Positions 30,612 through 37,234 of a stretch of DNA of 37,234 nt are shown here, in pieces. Numbering within the stretch: position 1 is the stretch's first letter; each line of letters starts with the position of its first letter. The stretch comes from an uncultured Clostridia bacterium (lineage in GTDB: Bacteria; Bacillota; Clostridia; Christensenellales; CAG-138): positions 1 to 37,234 of the forward strand of contig CALVLF010000091.1 of assembly GCA_944336625.1 (NCBI GenBank). Reading direction: 5' to 3'. A program made the position numbers and the translations under genes. A model generated the notes under the pieces. That model was not told the origin of the DNA. It was given only the letters and a program-made list of their open reading frames with translations, and ran no database searches.

Positions 30612-31556
30612 TTAAAGTTCCTCCTTCTGGATATGATCCCGGGCAATAAGGGCTACGCCCACGGCATTGTCCGAGCTCAGTTCCGGCTGGCCAAAATAGA
30701 GCTGAAGGCCGCTGCCCTGCAGCCGTTGGGCCAGCATCTGGCGCAGTATTTGGCTGGAGGCCACTCCCCCGGCCAGCAGGGCCCGGTCTATGCCGGTTTT
30801 TTCTGCAGCCCGCAGGAGCATTTTGGCAAAGGTACGGGCCAAGCAGTCATATACCGCCAGAGCCAGCTCCCCATCCTGGGCCTTCCCCACCAGGGAACGG
30901 GCCGCCGTTTCCACCCCGGAAAAGGAGCAGCGCAGATCCTTCACGCTGGCGGGCAGCTTAATATTGGTGCCGCTTGCTTCCCGAGCCAGCCTTTCTAGGC
31001 TAGGCCCCGCAGGAAAGGGCAGGCGCAGGGCCACGCCCAGCCTATCCACCAGCTGTCCCGCATGTAAATCCTCCGTTCCGCCTAAAAGCCGGATGGACAG
31101 CCCCTCCCCCACGGTAAAAATTTCCGTCGTTCCGCCGGAAAGATGCATGCCGAGGAAGGGCAGCGACTCCGCCAAAGCTTCATTCCCCAGAAGGGCCGCC
31201 CGCACATGGCCCTGCTGATGGGAGGTATAAAGGGGCTTAAGCCCCAGCGCCGCCCCGCAGGCGCAGGCCGCCATCCGGCCCGCCAGAAACACGGGCATAT
31301 AGGAATCCGCCTCGGGGCGGGGGCGGCTGCTCACTGCCAGCCCGGCAATATCCTGCCGGCTGATCTGTTCAAACATGCGAGGCACCATGGCCTCCAGATT
31401 GCGGACATGCTGAAACAGGCCTTCGCTCTGGCGCAGGCCTCTTTCTCCCATCTTTACAGAAAGCACCGTCCGTTTATCATAGACGATGCCCTTTTCATCT
31501 ACACAAGCCACCGAAGTAGTATAACAGCTGGTATCCAAGCCAACGTAGAGGGGCAT
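30612..31556 (-). CDS. Kae1/TsaD-like paralogue of unknown function
   Basis: A 314-residue protein of the ASKHA fold, Kae1/TsaD (Gcp) family. The opening YVGLDTSCYTTSVACVD, the metal-site SHQQGH, the phosphate loop HLSGGTTEIF and the final SSDNAVGVAL correspond to TsaD elements. Yet the sequence departs from canonical TsaD in many places, including SSRPRPEADSYMPVF where TsaD has GPGL-type sequence. Such Kae1-like genes near nusB/folD are seen in Clostridia. A tRNA t6A role is not assured; a standard TsaD probably lies elsewhere. It overlaps the nusB stop by 1 base. Confidence 0.78.
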   Translation of the reverse strand: MPLYVGLDTSCYTTSVACVDEKGIVYDKRTVLSVKMGERGLRQSEGLFQHVRNLEAMVPRMFEQISRQDIAGLAVSSRPRPEADSYMPVFLAGRMAACACGAALGLKPLYTSHQQGHVRAALLGNEALAESLPFLGMHLSGGTTEIFTVGEGLSIRLLGGTEDLHAGQLVDRLGVALRLPFPAGPSLERLAREASGTNIKLPASVKDLRCSFSGVETAARSLVGKAQDGELALAVYDCLARTFAKMLLRAAEKTGIDRALLAGGVASSQILRQMLAQRLQGSGLQLYFGQPELSSDNAVGVALIARDHIQKEEL

Positions 31557-31975
31557 CAGCAGGCGCCTCCACTTTCCAGCTGCTTTGCCAAGGTGCCCAG
31601 CATGCCGTTGATGTAGCTAGGGGAACGTTCTCCGCCAAACATCTTGGCCAGCTCCACTGCTTCATTGATGGATACGCTGTAAGGAATGTCTTCCCTATAC
31701 AGCATCTCAAAAATCGCCACGCGCAGGATAGACAGATCCACCTTGGGCATACGGCCAATCCGCCAGCCTACAGCCAGTGCTTCGATAGTTTGATCGATTT
31801 CCTCCCCGTGATCTTCGATTCCCTGAAGCACTGCCTGGGAAAAACGTACATCCTCCGGAGAAGGGATTTCATTGATGCCGGACTTGTCCAGCACCGCGTC
31901 ATAAGTATCCTCGCCGCCAAACAGGCTTGCAAAGGCAAGTTTCATGGCCACCTCGCGGGCCGTCTTTCTGCTCAT
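31556..31975 (-). CDS. nusB: Transcription antitermination factor NusB
   Basis: A 139-residue all-helical NusB that binds boxA RNA with S10 in rRNA antitermination. SRKTAREVAMKLAFASLF opens it, and the C-terminal VDLSILRVAIFEMLYREDIP plus SINEAVELAKMFGGERSPSYINGMLG are characteristic. GGAG lies about 11 nt before the ATG. It sits between the Asp23/AmaP group and the folD-xse genes, as in many Clostridia. Confidence 0.95.
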   Translation of the reverse strand: MSRKTAREVAMKLAFASLFGGEDTYDAVLDKSGINEIPSPEDVRFSQAVLQGIEDHGEEIDQTIEALAVGWRIGRMPKVDLSILRVAIFEMLYREDIPYSVSINEAVELAKMFGGERSPSYINGMLGTLAKQLESGGAC

Positions 31976-31993
31976 GGTCTGCAGGTCTCCATT

Positions 31994-32212
31994 TTATTTT
32001 CTGCTGAAAATTCGGGAAAAAAATTCTGCCACGCCGCTCCATCCGCCTTCATCCAGCAACCGGCCGATAAAATAAAGCCCGCCCACTACAAGGAACAATA
32101 GCAGGGTGCGCCAGAAGTTGATCGTAAAAATCAGGATGCAGAAAATCACTCCGCCTAATACACCCAAAACACGCCATTTATGCGTCTTAAAAAAAGCAAG
32201 CCATTCATCCAT
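31994..32212 (-). CDS. DUF2273-type small membrane protein
   Basis: A 72-residue protein with two hydrophobic helices (about 13-28 and 32-48) and an amphipathic end. The pattern and its place next to amaP and an Asp23-family gene fit DUF2273 proteins. The start is the ATG at 32212 (MDEWLAFF), with AGAGGG upstream; it overlaps amaP by 8 nt. The function is unknown. A role in anchoring Asp23-type proteins at the membrane is inferred from context. Confidence 0.78.
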   Translation of the reverse strand: MDEWLAFFKTHKWRVLGVLGGVIFCILIFTINFWRTLLLFLVVGGLYFIGRLLDEGGWSGVAEFFSRIFSRK

Positions 32213-32816
32213 TTGCCAATTCCCTCTTTCCTGTGCCGCTCTTAGCCAGCTGCTGGGCCGGTGCCGTAACAACCATCATGCTGATATTCTCGGCTTTGAT
32301 CCCCGTCAGCCCTTCCAGGTATTCTTTCAGGCTGGCCCGAAGCTTGGAGGTGGTTTCCGGCACGTTTGTTTCATTGAGCAGAACCAGCTTCAGCTCTATG
32401 GCAATACTCCCATCTTCCTGAAGTTTAATCACGCTGGAGGCTTCTCGCACCTGGTTATTTGCCCGGCAATGCCGCTGTACCATGGCGTCAATCGCTGCAA
32501 GGGTGATTCTGGTAGTGCCAAACTCCTCCTGGGCGATAAGGGCGGTGGTCGCCGGCGGGGGCGTGGATGCCCGATTTCCCTTTTTGTTGAAGCCGATCAT
32601 CAGCCGCAGGCATACCAGGAAAAAAATGACGCCGATGCCGCCCAATACCAGCCCGAAATTGAAACTGCCCAGCTGCATGCCAAAGGCCTGGACTATATTA
32701 TAAATGGCTTCCAGAGAGAATATCCCAAAGGCCAGCAAAATGAACACGATGCCCACCGACATGCCCAGCAAAGAAAACAGGATCAGCAGCAGCCTGTCAA
32801 AAAAGCTCGGTTTCAT
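32205..32816 (-). CDS. amaP: AmaP-type alkaline shock membrane anchor protein
   Basis: A 203-residue protein with two N-terminal transmembrane helices (about 10-32 and 53-73) and a cytoplasmic domain (about 95-185) resembling an Asp23 fold. In Staphylococcus AmaP holds Asp23 at the membrane. GAAAGGG precedes the ATG. It lies 117 nt downstream of an Asp23-family gene, in a gap containing two GC-rich hairpins, and overlaps the DUF2273 gene. Confidence 0.82.
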   Translation of the reverse strand: MKPSFFDRLLLILFSLLGMSVGIVFILLAFGIFSLEAIYNIVQAFGMQLGSFNFGLVLGGIGVIFFLVCLRLMIGFNKKGNRASTPPPATTALIAQEEFGTTRITLAAIDAMVQRHCRANNQVREASSVIKLQEDGSIAIELKLVLLNETNVPETTSKLRASLKEYLEGLTGIKAENISMMVVTAPAQQLAKSGTGKRELANG

Positions 32817-32864
32817 AATATACCCTTTCTATCTTGCCAATTCTATTTTATGCCAAAACCAGAA

Positions 32865-32917
32865 CGGCGATCAGGCTCGGCCCGGTCGCCGCTTTGGCCG
32901 CAGCGCCCTGGAGGCGC
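32865..32917 (-). repeat. Two tandem GC-rich hairpins between Asp23-family gene and amaP
   Basis: GCGCC/GGCGC (32917-32903) and CGGCGA/TCGCCG (32891-32865) on the minus-strand RNA. No U-run follows, so full termination is unlikely. They may set a lower amaP level relative to the Asp23-family protein. Confidence 0.5.
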
Positions 32918-32933
32918 CTTTATTTCGGGATAA

Positions 32934-33362
32934 TTATGCCTCTGTGTTTTCTTCAGAAACGGCGGCCTCCGGCATGGCCTTGGCGGGCTTTTCAAAGCTG
33001 ATGGACTGCACAGCAATATTTACGCTGGAAACCCGGATGCCAGTCATCGTTTCAATGGTGCTCTTGACTTTGGTCTGAATATTCCGGCAAACTTCATGGA
33101 TCTTATAGCCGTATTTTACCACCACGCTGATATCAATAACAGCTGCTTCCCCGCTCATATCCACTTTGATGCCCTTGGTCAGGCTCTTTTTTCCGCCCAG
33201 CATGCCGCTAATGCTTTCCGCCACCGTGCCGCTCAGATTTTCTACGCCCTCCACCTCGCTTGCTGCCAGGTTGGCGATTGTAGCGATTACATCGGGAGAA
33301 AATATGATCTTACCGCCCTCGATGACGGTGACATCCGTGCTGATTGTCTGCTCAGGTGCCAT
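32934..33362 (-). CDS. Asp23/Gls24-family envelope stress protein
   Basis: A 142-residue Asp23/Gls24 (YqhY-like) protein. SPDVIATIANLAASEVEGVENLSG is a clear family start (this extends over residues 22-45). VVVKYGYKIHEVCRNIQ and MTGIRVSSVNIAVQSISF follow. AAGGAGG precedes the ATG. It is the first gene of a long operon with its own promoter and directly follows the spoIIIA operon, a common clostridial arrangement. YqhY has been linked to lipid metabolism in Bacillus; the role here is unknown. Confidence 0.92.
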   Translation of the reverse strand: MAPEQTISTDVTVIEGGKIIFSPDVIATIANLAASEVEGVENLSGTVAESISGMLGGKKSLTKGIKVDMSGEAAVIDISVVVKYGYKIHEVCRNIQTKVKSTIETMTGIRVSSVNIAVQSISFEKPAKAMPEAAVSEENTEA

Positions 33363-33393
33363 GTTGATGCCTCCTTACTTTTATCTTACGCAT

Positions 33394-33422
33394 ATTATAT
33401 CAGATTTTACCAAACCTGCAAA
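33394..33422 (-). promoter_or_regulatory. Sigma-A promoter for the Asp23-to-tlyA operon
   Basis: Minus-strand TTTGCA (33422-33417), a 17-nt spacer and a perfect TATAAT (33399-33394); TTGCAG with a 16-nt spacer is an equal reading. The start near 33387 gives a leader of about 25 nt. Confidence 0.8.
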
Positions 33423-33466
33423 CACAAATGGCGCCTTTGCTATTTTATTTTCATTCTGTACACTTT

Positions 33467-33997
33467 TCATTCCCCTTCCGATACAATCTTGATATTATCT
33501 GCGCTCTCTCCGGTTTCCCGTTTAACGATATCCAATATCTGGGCCACCTGCTCCGAACTTAGGGCCGGGGAATCCACCACCACGTTGACAGAACCTTTAT
33601 GGAAGGTAACGGCTGCATCTGCAAACCCCTTGGCCCGCAGGAGGTTCTCGATGGTAAACTCCGCCTCCATATTTTCCACAAGGGTCATCTTCTGGGCCTG
33701 GGCATCCGCCAGCGTCTCTGCATCGCTGTAGGATACGGCGATCACCTCATCCAGGTATTCGATCTCTGTGGCCCGCACCGCATCCCGTTCGGTGCGGAAA
33801 GTTTCAAAGTAATCGTCCCCGGCAGCGGATACTTCCGGAGATTCTACCGCTGCTTCCTGTGCCTCCTGGGCCAGGGCAGAGCTGGGGACCGCTTCCGCCT
33901 CCTCCCCATTCAGCCGCAGGTTCGCGTAAATCGCCCCCACTAGCAGAAGCCCCGCAGCCAGGAGCAGGCCGTATTTCTTAAAAAATCCTTTTTTCAT
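33467..33997 (-). CDS. spoIIIAH: Stage III sporulation protein AH
   Basis: A 176-residue SpoIIIAH, the mother-cell ring protein whose YscJ/FliF-like domain pairs with forespore SpoIIQ. A basic start and one transmembrane helix (about 10-26) are followed by an acidic Ala/Glu-rich stalk and the C-terminal domain (about 70-176). The domain ends AQILDIVKRETGESADNIKIV. The ATG at 33997 is chosen because AAGGAGG stands directly upstream and the protein then starts MKKGFFKKYG, as is typical. It is the last gene of the spoIIIA operon. Confidence 0.94.
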   Translation of the reverse strand: MKKGFFKKYGLLLAAGLLLVGAIYANLRLNGEEAEAVPSSALAQEAQEAAVESPEVSAAGDDYFETFRTERDAVRATEIEYLDEVIAVSYSDAETLADAQAQKMTLVENMEAEFTIENLLRAKGFADAAVTFHKGSVNVVVDSPALSSEQVAQILDIVKRETGESADNIKIVSEGE

Positions 33998-34013
33998 GGG
34001 TTCCCTCCTTGTA

Positions 34014-34595
34014 TTATTGTGCATCGATACTGGATAAGCCCATTTCAAACACTTCAATGCAGTTGGCATCCACCCCCAGTACCGTTTCCACCGCCCTTTC
34101 CAGGCGCAGTTTTACGGCGATATCCGCCGCCCCCTCCGCGATAACAATAACCCCCCGAACCTCCGGCGCCTTTTCCGTAAGAACCAGGGCCTCCTCCTGC
34201 AAGGAAGCCGGCCGGGTAGATTCCGTCCGGTTCTCATTTACGGTCGTTCCTCCTTCCGATGTGCTTTGCGAAGTGCTGCTTTGCACATCCGTGCTCATGG
34301 CGGGAACGATCTGGGTTCCTGTTTCATAGGTGATCATCACCTGCACCCTGCCTGCGCCCCGAATGCAGGATAGGGTCTCGGCAAGTCTTTCCTCAACAGA
34401 GCTTTCCGCAAAGGCCTCTGCCCCAGTGCCGGATTGCGCGGGCGGGCCTTCCGTTTCCCGCCCGCAAGAAGCGGAATATATCAGAATCCCCAACACAGCC
34501 AGCAGGGCATATATCCCCAGTTCCAGCCGCTTATCCTTTTTCATGGCCGCTGCCAGCTTTTGCAGCGGCACCAGAATTCCCTTCATCCCCGTCAT
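34014..34595 (-). CDS. spoIIIAG: Stage III sporulation protein AG
   Basis: A 193-residue SpoIIIAG, which forms a large ring in the intermembrane space between mother cell and forespore. One transmembrane helix is seen at about 23-41 (RLELGIYALLAVLGILIY). The C-terminal ring-building domain (about 70-193) includes LSCIRGAGRVQVMITYETG and PEVRGVIVIAEGA. The ATG at 34595 overlaps the short spoIIIAF stop as ATGA. A longer frame upstream reads through spoIIIAF in another phase and is not used. Confidence 0.94.
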   Translation of the reverse strand: MTGMKGILVPLQKLAAAMKKDKRLELGIYALLAVLGILIYSASCGRETEGPPAQSGTGAEAFAESSVEERLAETLSCIRGAGRVQVMITYETGTQIVPAMSTDVQSSTSQSTSEGGTTVNENRTESTRPASLQEEALVLTEKAPEVRGVIVIAEGAADIAVKLRLERAVETVLGVDANCIEVFEMGLSSIDAQ

Positions 34596-34768
34596 AGGAC
34601 CTCCTGCCAGGCGGAAGCCACCGCCTCCGCCAATATCCAGAATATAATCAGATCCAGCGCCCGCTCTGCGCTCTTGCCCATAGCCCCGCCCGGCAACAGG
34701 AACCCCAACACGCACCGCAGGATGGCCGCGGCACTGATCTTAATGACAAGCGCATATAGCCAGCCCAT
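34592..34768 (-). CDS. spoIIIAF: Severely shortened SpoIIIAF (58 residues)
   Basis: This small gene fills the spoIIIAF slot between spoIIIAE and spoIIIAG. The product has two hydrophobic helices (about 4-25 and 38-50) joined by LLPGGAMGKSAERALDLI, which resembles the LLPSSSMQKYAKMVVSLL loop of B. subtilis SpoIIIAF. The roughly 140-residue C-terminal domain of normal SpoIIIAF, which has a ring-building fold, is absent. The ATGA overlap with spoIIIAG leaves no room for it and no frameshift remnant. GGGGAG lies upstream of the ATG, 2 nt after the spoIIIAE stop. It is either a minimal functional membrane hairpin or a reduced relic kept for coupling. Confidence 0.82.
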   Translation of the reverse strand: MGWLYALVIKISAAAILRCVLGFLLPGGAMGKSAERALDLIIFWILAEAVASAWQEVL

Positions 34769-34770
34769 GT

Positions 34771-35919
34771 TTATACCCCGCTCCCCAGGGCTGCCACCAG
34801 GCCCATGGTCAGCACATACATGAGGGTTACCAGCCCTACGCAGCCGAACATATACCGGCAGATATCCGCCAGGCCATCCAGCATCCGGGGCATCCGCCCA
34901 TCGGAAACCTGGGCGCAGAGGGCCCCCGTCAGCCGCAAAGCCAGGCTCATGCCCCCAAGCTGCAGTAGGGGGGTGAGCACCATGCCCAGGCCCAGGAGCA
35001 CCGCCGCGATGCCCGCAGCGTTTTTAATCAGGATGGTGCAGCCCCGCACGCTGTCCAGGCTCCCTGCCACCACCCCTCCCACCAACGGCAGGGATTTATC
35101 CAGCGTATATTTCATGGTGCGAAAGCTCAGGCTATCCACCCCCCCGGCACTCATCCCGCGGATCGTCATGATTCCCAGGAAAATAGTAGTCAGCCCGCCC
35201 ATGGCCCATTTTACAAAGGACTTTATGGCGGCGGAGAGGCGGCCGATTCGCTCCTGCCCCGTAAGCGCCCCTACGATCTGCAAAACCCCGGCGCTCATGA
35301 CCGCCGGCAGCAGCCCCTCCTGCACCGCCTTTGCCACCGTGCCGCTGAGCAAGACGAAAACGGGCTGCACCATTCCGGCGGAGGACGTGGCCCCTACTGC
35401 CGCCAGCAAAGCCACCAGCAAGGGCGTCAATGCCTCTAAAAGACCGCAAATATCCCCCACCGCCTGGGCCGCTAGAGAAAGCTGCCCGGCCATCATGGCG
35501 CTCAGGATCATGACGCACACGCCATAGCATAGGAAGTTCGCCATCTCCTTCACCCCGTTCTGCCCCCGGCCCAAGATCGCTTCCAGCAGGCCGCATATCA
35601 GCGTAATCGCCAGGATTGCCCCCAGGCTTTTCATGCTGGCGGCTACGGCCGCAAGCCCCTGCCGCCATAGCCCCGTTAGCAGCCCTCCATCCGCCTGCTC
35701 CTCCCCCAGGGCATAGCCGGCAATGAGGGAGCGCACATCCCCATAGCCCCACAGCTCCCGTATTTCCTGCGGCAGCTGGCTGTAGCTTTCCTGCCAGGCT
35801 CCCAGGTCATAGCTTGCGAGAACGCCTTCCAGGGTAGATTCCAGCTCCGCCTCCAGCGCCCGGCAGGGAAGGGGGCATAAAAGCAGGGCAAGAAAAAACC
35901 AAGGGATGAACCGTTTCAT
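34771..35919 (-). CDS. spoIIIAE: Stage III sporulation protein AE
   Basis: A 382-residue polytopic membrane protein of the SpoIIIA-SpoIIQ channel. It has a cleavable-looking signal (1-21), an extracytoplasmic N-terminal region (about 22-75) and about eight hydrophobic segments. SAGGVDSLSFRTMKYTLDK and LPLVGGVVAGSLDSV match the conserved middle of the family. The length is normal. The start overlaps the spoIIIAD stop as ATGA. Confidence 0.94.
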   Translation of the reverse strand: MKRFIPWFFLALLLCPLPCRALEAELESTLEGVLASYDLGAWQESYSQLPQEIRELWGYGDVRSLIAGYALGEEQADGGLLTGLWRQGLAAVAASMKSLGAILAITLICGLLEAILGRGQNGVKEMANFLCYGVCVMILSAMMAGQLSLAAQAVGDICGLLEALTPLLVALLAAVGATSSAGMVQPVFVLLSGTVAKAVQEGLLPAVMSAGVLQIVGALTGQERIGRLSAAIKSFVKWAMGGLTTIFLGIMTIRGMSAGGVDSLSFRTMKYTLDKSLPLVGGVVAGSLDSVRGCTILIKNAAGIAAVLLGLGMVLTPLLQLGGMSLALRLTGALCAQVSDGRMPRMLDGLADICRYMFGCVGLVTLMYVLTMGLVAALGSGV

Positions 35920-36317
35920 ACGCCCCCCAAAAGCCCCGAAAGCAGATCCAATACGGAAAAGACAGCGGGCAGGGCCGCTGCAACGATCATCACCCGGCCT
36001 ACCAGCTCTACCTTGGAAGCGATGGCGCTCTCCCCGGCGTCCCGGCAGGCTTCCGCCGCGAACTGGGCAACGTAGGCCATGCCGAACACCTTGAAGATAA
36101 GCTTGATTTGCTGGCTTCCCAAGCCATACCGCCCCGTTATTCCCTCGATAACCTGCTGCACTGCGCCGATTTCCGTCAAAGCATAGGCAAAAAGCACCAC
36201 GCCGGTTCCCAGGCTGAGCTGCAGGGCCATTTCCGGCCGGTAGGCCCGAAGCAATATGACACCCCCAAGGGCCAGAACGGCCAGGCCAGCTATCTTGAAT
36301 ATTTCCATTTTTCTCAA
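35916..36317 (-). CDS. spoIIIAD: Stage III sporulation protein AD
   Basis: A 133-residue membrane protein with about four hydrophobic segments. KIAGLAVLALGGVILLR at the start and the conserved LIFKVFGMAYVAQFAAEACRD segment identify SpoIIIAD. It belongs to the channel that keeps the engulfed forespore active. It overlaps spoIIIAC and spoIIIAE by 4 nt at each end, a sign of tight translational coupling. Confidence 0.95.
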   Translation of the reverse strand: MRKMEIFKIAGLAVLALGGVILLRAYRPEMALQLSLGTGVVLFAYALTEIGAVQQVIEGITGRYGLGSQQIKLIFKVFGMAYVAQFAAEACRDAGESAIASKVELVGRVMIVAAALPAVFSVLDLLSGLLGGV

Positions 36318-36511
36318 TACAGGCTAAAGATCCGGCGAACCTGCTCGAAAAGGGTTCCGATCTCCCCCAAGACCATTCCCAGGACGATTACCAGCCCCAT
36401 CAGGGCGGCCAGCATGGCGATGTCATCCCTGCCGGTTTGCTTGAGGAGCTGGCAGGCCACTGCTACCAACATACCGATCCCCGCGATCTTTAAAACGATC
36501 TCGATTTCCAT
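36314..36511 (-). CDS. spoIIIAC: Stage III sporulation protein AC
   Basis: A 65-residue protein with two transmembrane helices (about 5-22 and 33-52) and the family pattern KIAGIGMLVAVACQLLKQTGRD (positions 8-29). The length and sequence are typical. It lies 27 nt after spoIIIAB and overlaps spoIIIAD. Confidence 0.95.
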   Translation of the reverse strand: MEIEIVLKIAGIGMLVAVACQLLKQTGRDDIAMLAALMGLVIVLGMVLGEIGTLFEQVRRIFSLY

Positions 36512-36538
36512 CTCGCTTCCCCTTTGTGCTTTCTATAT

Positions 36539-37039
36539 TTATATAATCAGTATGGCAGCGCCTAACCCCCACAGCAGCCCCAGGGTGCCATATAACGCGC
36601 TCTTTTTCTCCCGCTCCTTTTCCGCCTCCGCCCGCTGCCTATGGAGCTCCTCCAGCAGCCCATTAGCCGTTTCCCGGCGGCCCGCATCATCCGTGCAGGC
36701 CAGCGCACTTCCCAATCCCCGGAGAATAGCCCGGTCCTGGGGCTGCAGGCCGTAAGGGCTTTGGGCCTCCAGGGCATCTTCCCAAGCCCGCTCCACCCCC
36801 AGGCACTCCAGTTTTTCGCCAAAAGTTTGCCAAAATGCGGCCAGATCGCCTGGCTTTTCCCCCATCTCCTCCACCAGGGCGCCCAGGGGAAGGATGCGGT
36901 ACTCCATCTTGTGCAGGAGCTGGGGAATATCCCGCTCAAAAGCTACCAGCCCCGCCTGGCGGGCGGTAAGCGCATAACCCTTTCCGTAGCCATATAGAGC
37001 GCTGACGCACAGGGCTGCCAGGGCCAGAAACAGCCTCAT
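36539..37039 (-). CDS. spoIIIAB: Stage III sporulation protein AB
   Basis: A 166-residue SpoIIIAB with an N-terminal hydrophobic helix (1-15), a cytoplasmic helical domain resembling the type II secretion GspF fold, and a C-terminal helix (about 148-166). FERDIPQLLHKMEYRILPLG and the later EKEREKKSALYGTLGLLWGL fit the family. The ATG overlaps the spoIIIAA stop as ATGA. Confidence 0.94.
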   Translation of the reverse strand: MRLFLALAALCVSALYGYGKGYALTARQAGLVAFERDIPQLLHKMEYRILPLGALVEEMGEKPGDLAAFWQTFGEKLECLGVERAWEDALEAQSPYGLQPQDRAILRGLGSALACTDDAGRRETANGLLEELHRQRAEAEKEREKKSALYGTLGLLWGLGAAILII

Positions 37040-37234
37040 GCTTCCTCCTCCGCTTGAAAAATGGTGCGCAACTGTAACCCTTTGCCCCGCTCTCTGGATA
37101 GGGAGATCACCCGCTGGAAGCAGCCTTCCTGCACCAGTTCATAAAGGGCTTTACGCCGCCTGAGATCTTCCATGCCGCACCCATGGGCGCTAGCCAGAAT
37201 CCGTACGCCGCAGCCTGCCGCCTCCAGCACGGCC
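37036..37234 (-). CDS. spoIIIAA: Stage III sporulation protein AA, C-terminal part (cut by window edge)
   Basis: Only the last 65 codons of spoIIIAA are in the window. The visible part reads LEAAGCGVRILASAHGCGMEDL and then RVISLSRERGKGLQLRTIF, matching the end of the SpoIIIAA ATPase, a PilT/type II secretion-like motor of the channel. The ATG, Walker motifs and operon promoter lie beyond base 37234. Confidence 0.9.
   Translation of the reverse strand, partial: AVLEAAGCGVRILASAHGCGMEDLRRRKALYELVQEGCFQRVISLSRERGKGLQLRTIFQAEEEA

Noticed and set aside
34014-34715. A longer SpoIIIAG starting near 34715
   Set aside because: The extra 40 residues are the spoIIIAF region read in another phase. The ATG at 34595 overlaps the spoIIIAF stop and begins the typical SpoIIIAG N-terminus.

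Overview
This window looks like a contiguous piece of chromosome from an endospore-forming member of the Clostridia with a fairly high GC content. The evidence is the dense sporulation gene set (spoIIIAA-AH, spo0A, spoIVB, spoIIM-like, ytfJ/gerW, dacF), an ispH-rpsA fusion typical of Clostridia, and the conserved Firmicute orders dxs-tlyA-nadK-argR-recN-spoIVB-spo0A and scpA-scpB-ytfI-ytfJ-dacF-rluB. Every convincing gene is on the minus strand, so the window is transcribed from its right end to its left end. I see no tRNA, rRNA, CRISPR, phage or insertion sequence.

In transcription order the layout is as follows. (1) 37234-33467: the spoIIIA operon, with spoIIIAA cut by the window edge, encoding the channel between mother cell and forespore. 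(2) 33422-24753: a strong promoter, then Asp23-family, amaP, DUF2273, nusB, a Kae1/TsaD-like paralogue, folD, xseA, xseB, ispA, dxs, tlyA. (3) 24719-21664: a second strong promoter, then nadK, argR, recN. (4) 21664-18557: spoIVB, spo0A and a SpoIIM-like gene, with unusual control regions. (5) 18555-16074: deoB and a D,D-carboxypeptidase-like protein with no catalytic residues. (6) 16058-10876: site-2 protease, scpA, scpB, DUF2953, ytfJ, dacF, rluB. (7) 10815-6928: a sodium-pumping oxaloacetate decarboxylase operon (oadG, biotin carrier, oadB, oadA). (8) 6701-46: surE, an RpiR-type regulator, a flavoprotein, cmk, plsC and the ispH-rpsA fusion, ending in a UUCG-loop terminator.

The genes are mostly housekeeping: the MEP isoprenoid pathway (dxs, ispA, ispH), one-carbon metabolism (folD), nucleotide metabolism (cmk, deoB, surE), DNA repair (xseAB, recN), chromosome organisation (scpAB) and sporulation. 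I did not find a clearly new multi-gene system. The points of most interest are departures from the norm in familiar sporulation proteins. Spo0A has a receiver domain lacking the invariant lysine and one acidic-pocket aspartate. SpoIIIAF is reduced to a 58-residue membrane hairpin. A DacF paralogue has lost all three active-site motifs. There are also structured RNA candidates: three tandem hairpins before oadB, two of them sharing a loop, and a run of hairpins between spoIVB and spo0A. A possible internal translation start would release ribosomal protein S1 from the IspH-S1 fusion. All calls come from reading the sequence; no database search was run.
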